Assembly: GCA_946184715.1 (NCBI GenBank)
Contig: CAMHGU010000093.1
Span: forward strand, 1-8,531
Direction of reading: 5' to 3'
Length of the DNA stretch: 8,531 bases
Origin: an uncultured bacterium
GTDB taxonomy: Bacteria; Bacteroidota; Bacteroidia; Bacteroidales; Muribaculaceae
The notes beneath the pieces are model-generated. The model made no database searches and was not told the DNA's origin. It saw only the letters and a program-made list of their open reading frames with translations. Within the stretch, counting starts at the first letter, position 1. Every line of letters begins with the position of its first letter. Shown here in pieces: positions 5,376-8,531 of the stretch. A program made the position numbers and the translations under genes.

Positions 5376-6599
5376 ATGGCTATGAACAACCATTTCCTAC
5401 GCATATCTCTGGCAGTGTTTCTCACGGCAGCAACGCTCTTTACAGCGTTAGCCGATGAAAACACCTCCAAAAACGAGTTCAACCCCATCACCACCGGTGT
5501 GGCTTCGCTCAGCATCGCCCCCGATGCCCGCGGTGCCTCGATGGGTGATATCGGCGCCTCGACCGACCCCGATGTGAACTCGCAATACTGGAACCCGTCG
5601 AAATACGCCTTTGCCTACAGCTCGGCCGGTGTGGGTATCTCCTACACCCCGTGGCTCCGCAAACTCGTCAACGACATCTTCCTGGCCAACGTGGCCGGTT
5701 ACTGGAAGATGGGCTCAGGCGACAACCAAGCGCTCGCCGGCTCGCTCCGCTACTTCTCGCTCGGTGAGGTGCAATTCACCGATGAGGGCGGCGGCAGTAT
5801 GACCACCATCAACCCCTACGAGCTGGCATTCGACCTCAGCTACTCGCGCAAGCTCTCCGAGAAGTACTCGATGGGCGTGGCACTGCGCTACATCTACTCC
5901 AACCTCGGCTTCACCAGCTCCTACACCGGCGACCTCAACAAAGGCGCCTCGGCCTTCGCCGCCGACATCGCGGGTTACTTCACCTACTACCCGATGATAG
6001 GCCGCTCAGAGTGCCAGTGGTCGTGGGGCTACAACATCAGCAACATCGGTTCCAAGCTCTCCTACAATGGCGGCAACGACGTGGCTTTCATTCCCACCAA
6101 CCTTAAGCTCGGTACCACCTTCGCCTTCCCTCTTGCCGACTACCACACCCTGGCCGTATCGCTCGACCTCAACAAGCTGCTCGTCCCCACCCGCCCACGC
6201 CGTAGCGACTACGAAGAGGGCGCCGAGGGCGACCAAGCCTATGAGGACGCGCTCCAGAAGTGGAAAGATATGTCGCCCATCACGGGTATCTTCAAGTCGT
6301 TTACCGACAAGCCCAACGGCTTCAAAGAGGTGCTCCAGGAGATTAACATCTCGGTGGGTCTCGAGTACAACTACAACCAGCAGTTCTTCCTCCGCGGCGG
6401 CTACTTCCGCGAGCACGCCAACAAAGGTAACCGCCAGTACTTCGGGTTCGGCGCCGGGTTCTCGCTCAATGTGGTTCGCCTCGACGCGGCCTATATGATT
6501 GCCACGGCGCAGACTTCGCCGCTCGACCAGACGCTCCGCTTCACCCTCACCTTCGATATGGACGGCCTTAAGGAGCTGCTCGGCCGCCGTCGCCGCTAA
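5376..6599 (+). CDS. porV: Type IX secretion system outer-membrane protein PorV
   Basis: PorV (LptO) is a FadL-like outer-membrane beta-barrel of the T9SS. It takes proteins with the C-terminal sorting signal from the translocon to the PorU sortase for surface attachment. The 407 residues begin with a signal peptide (hydrophobic about 8-25, likely cleaved after TALA, residue 26). The family-defining start of the mature protein follows: GVASLSIAPDARGASMGDIG, then DVNSQYWNPSKYAF. The rest alternates aromatic and polar residues as barrel strands do (for example ELAFDLSYSRKL, SMGVALRYIYSNLGF). The C-terminal strand LRFTLTFDMD is followed by an arginine-rich tail ending RRRR. An in-frame Met at 5382 is an alternative start that leaves the signal peptide intact. 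porU, often near porV in related genomes, is not in this window; ispF follows after 37 bases. PorQ and related paralogues share the fold, but the N-terminal motif favours PorV. Confidence 0.88.
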   Translation: MAMNNHFLRISLAVFLTAATLFTALADENTSKNEFNPITTGVASLSIAPDARGASMGDIGASTDPDVNSQYWNPSKYAFAYSSAGVGISYTPWLRKLVNDIFLANVAGYWKMGSGDNQALAGSLRYFSLGEVQFTDEGGGSMTTINPYELAFDLSYSRKLSEKYSMGVALRYIYSNLGFTSSYTGDLNKGASAFAADIAGYFTYYPMIGRSECQWSWGYNISNIGSKLSYNGGNDVAFIPTNLKLGTTFAFPLADYHTLAVSLDLNKLLVPTRPRRSDYEEGAEGDQAYEDALQKWKDMSPITGIFKSFTDKPNGFKEVLQEINISVGLEYNYNQQFFLRGGYFREHANKGNRQYFGFGAGFSLNVVRLDAAYMIATAQTSPLDQTLRFTLTFDMDGLKELLGRRRR

Positions 6600-6636
6600 T
6601 CGCGATTTTCTCATCTCTCTTTATATATAGTTAGTT

Positions 6637-7122
6637 ATGGCAGCGCCCTTTCGCATAGGTCTCGGATTTGACGTTCATCGCCTTGTGGAAGGGCGCGAGC
6701 TATGGATAGGCGGGGTTAAGATACCTTATGAGCGCGGGCTCCTTGGCCACTCCGATGCCGACGTGGCCATTCACGCCCTCTGCGATGCCCTCCTCGGCGC
6801 CGCCGCCCTGCGCGACATCGGCTACCACTTTCCCGACACCGACCCGCGCTACGCCGGCATCGACAGCCGCCTGCTCCTGCGCCACGTGGCCACCCTGCTG
6901 GCCGACCACGGCTGGGCCTTCGGCAACGCCGACATCACCATCTGCGCCGAAGCCCCCAAGATGAACCCCCACATTCCCGCCATGCAGCAACAGCTCGCCG
7001 AGTGCCTCGGCTGCGACCCTGCCGACATCTCCATCAAAGCCACCACCACCGAGCGCCTCGGCTACACCGGCCGCGGCGAAGGCATCGCTGCCTACGCCAC
7101 CGCCCTCATCACCCGCCCATAA
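6637..7122 (+). CDS. ispF: 2-C-methyl-D-erythritol 2,4-cyclodiphosphate synthase
   Basis: IspF closes the cyclic diphosphate of the non-mevalonate (MEP) isoprenoid pathway, releasing CMP, as a homotrimer with zinc. At 161 residues it is full length. The metal ligands are visible as D12-V-H14 (GFDVHR) and His46 within [37 protein letters not shown] (60-77) is the flexible substrate loop; [16 protein letters not shown] (134-149) binds the CDP moiety. It starts 37 bases after porV in an AT-rich gap with no consensus promoter and no terminator, so it is probably cotranscribed with porV. No other isoprenoid gene is in the window. A large hairpin lies about 100 bases after the stop. Confidence 0.96.
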   Translation: MAAPFRIGLGFDVHRLVEGRELWIGGVKIPYERGLLGHSDADVAIHALCDALLGAAALRDIGYHFPDTDPRYAGIDSRLLLRHVATLLADHGWAFGNADITICAEAPKMNPHIPAMQQQLAECLGCDPADISIKATTTERLGYTGRGEGIAAYATALITRP

Positions 7123-7225
7123 CCTCCCCAATAGGGATTATCACCAGTCAATTTTGAAATCATTTTTAAGATATTTCGGCGGCATAGCCGCATCCTTGTA
7201 ACGACATTGCGCTCCTGCAAACCGA

Positions 7226-7256
7226 AGCCGCGGCATCGGCAGGCGATGTCGCGGCT
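7226..7256. terminator. Long hairpin between convergent ispF and lipoprotein genes
   Basis: AGCCGCGGCATCG (7226-7238) pairs with CGATGTCGCGGCT (7244-7256), 13 pairs with one G-U and a 5-base loop. It lies between the ends of two converging genes (7122 and 7290), where a bidirectional terminator is expected. T-rich sequence follows on both sides but is broken (CCTTGTTGTT on plus, TCGGTTT on minus), so termination may be imperfect. A smaller hairpin, GCGGC-ata-GCCGC, lies upstream at 7179-7191. Confidence 0.55.
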
Positions 7257-7289
7257 CCTTGTTGTTGCAAGTGATTTGAGTTGCTCTTA

Positions 7290-7736
7290 CTACTTGCCCA
7301 TTTCGGCGCGGATGCTGTCGGTGTCAACACCGAGGTCCTTGGCCATGTCTTCAAGGCCGGCGGTGCTCTTCTGCATCTTGTACAGGTCCTCAAGGATTTC
7401 GGCCATACCGCCGGTAGTCTTGTCGTCGATCATCTTGGCGAGGTTGTCACCGGCGAGTTCTTTGGCCTTCTCGTAGTAGCCCATGAAGCGGCTTTCTTTG
7501 CCGATACTGCTCATATCATCGGCTTCGATGGCCATATAGGCGATAGCCATGTCGATAGCGGCATCGGCATCTACATCGTAGCCGTGAGCATCGAAGTAAG
7601 CGTCGGCAAGGGGCTTGGCCTCTTTGGCGTCGTTGGAGGCCTTTACCATGATTTTTCCGGTCTCAGTGCTCGGTCCGCAAGCGGCCATCATCATAGCTAC
7701 CACAGCGAGGAGCATCAGGTTCAGGGTTTTCTTCAT
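7290..7736 (-). CDS. Small helical lipoprotein of unknown function, 148 aa
   Basis: The N-terminus is a clear lipoprotein signal: Met-Lys-Lys, a hydrophobic stretch LNLMLLAVVAMMM, then AAC with the acylated Cys20. The mature part of about 128 residues is acidic, lysine-rich and almost all predicted helix, with many Ala, Met, Asp and Glu residues and no other cysteine. I do not recognise a domain. The residues just after the cysteine (GPSTETGK) do not show the SD(D/E)-rich surface-export signal described in Bacteroides, so an inner-leaflet outer-membrane location is a reasonable guess. The gene has its own promoter (-7 box at 7814-7821) and a leader of about 70 bases with a hairpin, and converges on ispF. 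The ending DSIRAEMGK has no notable motif. Confidence 0.8.
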   Translation of the reverse strand: MKKTLNLMLLAVVAMMMAACGPSTETGKIMVKASNDAKEAKPLADAYFDAHGYDVDADAAIDMAIAYMAIEADDMSSIGKESRFMGYYEKAKELAGDNLAKMIDDKTTGGMAEILEDLYKMQKSTAGLEDMAKDLGVDTDSIRAEMGK

Positions 7737-7787
7737 TTCAGTTAGTTTAGAGGTTAATAAATAGTGTTAATAAAAGGTCTTTTCTTC

Positions 7788-7805
7788 AAGGCGCTTCGGC
7801 GCCTT
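7788..7805 (-). promoter_or_regulatory. Hairpin at the 5' end of the lipoprotein mRNA leader
   Basis: AAGGCGC (7788-7794) and GCGCCTT (7799-7805) form seven perfect pairs around a 4-base loop (CGAA on the minus transcript). With transcription predicted to start near 7807, the stem would be almost at the 5' end of the mRNA, where hairpins commonly protect transcripts. No T tract follows directly, so it is not a typical terminator. On the plus strand the loop is C(TTCG)G, but no plus-strand gene is nearby. Confidence 0.4.
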
Positions 7806-7813
7806 CAGCACCA

Positions 7814-7821
7814 CAAATATA
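7814..7821 (-). promoter_or_regulatory. -7 element of the lipoprotein gene promoter
   Basis: Read on the minus strand this is TATATTTG, an exact TAnnTTTG match. Transcription would begin near 7807, about 70 bases before the ATG at 7736. The -33 region has only a TGTGG near 7840-7845 and no proper TTTG, so the promoter is plausible but not ideal. Confidence 0.5.
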
Positions 7822-7917
7822 GCAATATTTCGGATAACCGCCACACTTTCAGCAGAAAAATGCGCAAAAAAATCGCTCGCTATGCTCCACAGCCTCGTAG
7901 TGGCGTGCTCCTCCGGT

Positions 7918-7953
7918 AAAAAGGCAGCCGCCCCGGGGAGGCGGAGCGGCTGC
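7918..7953 (-). terminator. Intrinsic terminator of the dockerin protein gene
   Basis: On the minus strand GCAGCCGC (from 7953 down) pairs with GCGGCTGC (ending at 7924), eight pairs around a 14-base loop, followed after one C by five T (7922-7918). It lies about 50 bases after the stop codon of the surface protein gene and upstream of the lipoprotein promoter, separating the two units. A second small hairpin, ATCTCC-GCGA-GGAGAT at 7971-7986, lies between the stop and this terminator. Confidence 0.7.
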
Positions 7954-8001
7954 TGAAGAAATTTATTGGTATCTCCGCGAGGAGATAATTGGGGCTTGTG
8001 A

Positions 8002-8531
8002 TTACTCTCCCGAAAGTACCATCTCGAGGAGGGCCGAAACGTCGTTGCCGTCAACGGAGTTGTCGCCAGTGATGTCGGCCGCAGCTTTCTGAGCATCGTT
8101 GACACCGCCGGAGAGCACCATCTCGAGGAGAGCCGACACGTCGTTACCATCGATAGCGTCGTCGCCGTTGATGTCGCCCTTAGCTCCGGGCTCAGTGGTG
8201 AAGAATACCGAAGCGGCCCAGTCGGTAGCGGCGCCGCGCCCCATCTCAGGCAGGTTGCCTTGCACTTGCACCTCGTAGCGAGTGCCGGCGGCGAGGCCGC
8301 TGAGCGCGTAGGGACTGGTGGCATTGTTGGCGGTTACCCATTCGCCGGCGGGAGTGTCGGCTCCGTAGCTTACCCACACATCATCGATGTTGAGGCGGAA
8401 CATATCGGAGCAGTCGAAGTGACGGAATGCTATGCAGCCCGTCTGGCCGGCAAATTGCGAGAGGTCGAAGCTATATTCGGTCATCTCGCCGGTAGCTTCA
8501 ATAGTGTCGGAAAGCAGCTTGAAATCATCAA
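8002..8531 (-). CDS. Surface protein C-terminus: cleaved-adhesin-like, Fn3-like and dockerin domains (partial)
   Basis: The frame is open to the window edge, so the protein starts outside; Met at 8484 is internal, not a start. Three parts are visible. At about 8365-8531 is the end of a cleaved-adhesin/choice-of-anchor-type beta domain (FAGQTGCIAFRHFDCSDMF, then LNIDDVWVSYG), the kind found in gingipain-like proteins. An Fn3-like domain follows (GEWVTANNATSPYALSGL, TRYEVQVQG, VFFTTEP). Last comes a type I dockerin with two calcium-loop repeats, starting GDINGDDAIDGNDVSALLEM and ADITGDNSVDGNDVSALLEM. The protein ends two residues after the second repeat's VLS, with no T9SS C-terminal sorting domain. 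It is probably secreted and may bind a cohesin partner or use the dockerin as a terminal cap; the catalytic or ligand-binding part is not in view. Confidence 0.8.
   Translation of the reverse strand, partial: DDFKLLSDTIEATGEMTEYSFDLSQFAGQTGCIAFRHFDCSDMFRLNIDDVWVSYGADTPAGEWVTANNATSPYALSGLAAGTRYEVQVQGNLPEMGRGAATDWAASVFFTTEPGAKGDINGDDAIDGNDVSALLEMVLSGGVNDAQKAAADITGDNSVDGNDVSALLEMVLSGE
8008..8178 (-). repeat. Tandem dockerin repeat pair (24 codons each)
   Basis: Two copies, at 8107-8178 and 8008-8079, encode nearly the same 24 residues; 14 of the last 15 or so (DGNDVSALLEMVLSG) are identical. Each has aspartate/asparagine at the positions that hold calcium in dockerin F-hand loops (D-x-N/T-G-D). 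A 9-residue spacer (GVNDAQKAA) separates them. The DNA copies differ mainly at third positions, so the protein similarity is under selection and not a very recent duplication. Confidence 0.8.

Noticed and set aside
7767..8324. Minus-strand 185-codon frame overlapping the dockerin gene
   Set aside because: Out of frame with the dockerin coding sequence, Pro/Ser/Arg-rich, and it runs through the terminator at 7918-7953.

Overview
The window looks like a chromosome segment from a member of the Bacteroidota, most probably order Bacteroidales. The reasons are a PorV-type outer-membrane protein of the type IX secretion system (T9SS), several promoters of the Bacteroidota form (TTTG, about 19-20 bp, TAnnTTTG), weak or absent Shine-Dalgarno sequences, and a surface protein joining a cleaved-adhesin-like domain, an Fn3-like domain and a dockerin. 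The genes from 952 onward are GC-rich, which fits a Muribaculaceae-like genome better than Bacteroides; that family placement is inference.

Layout. Positions 1-870 are AT-rich and accessory in character. They hold a small hydrophobic ORF (61-300, +), a probable structured small RNA of about 85 nt with its own promoter and a UUCG-capped intrinsic terminator (about 326-410, +), and a short minus-strand ORF that looks like a 5'-broken gene (409-663). Positions 952-5285 are one tightly packed plus-strand operon: a LegB-type NAD-dependent dehydratase, a 106-residue protein holding only the SAF (antifreeze-like) end of a nonulosonic acid synthase, a hydrolysing 2-epimerase (NeuC/LegG), a CMP-nonulosonate cytidylyltransferase (NeuA/LegF), and the EPSP synthase AroA. 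Every junction is a 4-base ATGA overlap except one 8-base gap. Next come porV (5376-6599, +) and ispF (6637-7122, +). A strong hairpin separates ispF from a convergent minus-strand lipoprotein gene (7290-7736). The window ends inside a minus-strand surface protein gene (8002 to beyond 8531) that ends in a two-repeat dockerin.

How the genes work together. LegB, NeuC/LegG and NeuA/LegF are early and late steps of legionaminic- or sialic-acid-type sugar synthesis, whose product would be CMP-activated for surface glycans. The middle of the pathway (aminotransferase LegC, acetyltransferase LegH, and the catalytic TIM barrel of the synthase) is absent. The lone SAF domain sits exactly where the synthase would be expected and keeps an intact frame coupled to its neighbours. 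This is the most unusual feature: it is either the scar of a deletion or a split synthase whose barrel is encoded elsewhere. AroA and the missing synthase both use phosphoenolpyruvate, but the link may be no more than shared transcription.
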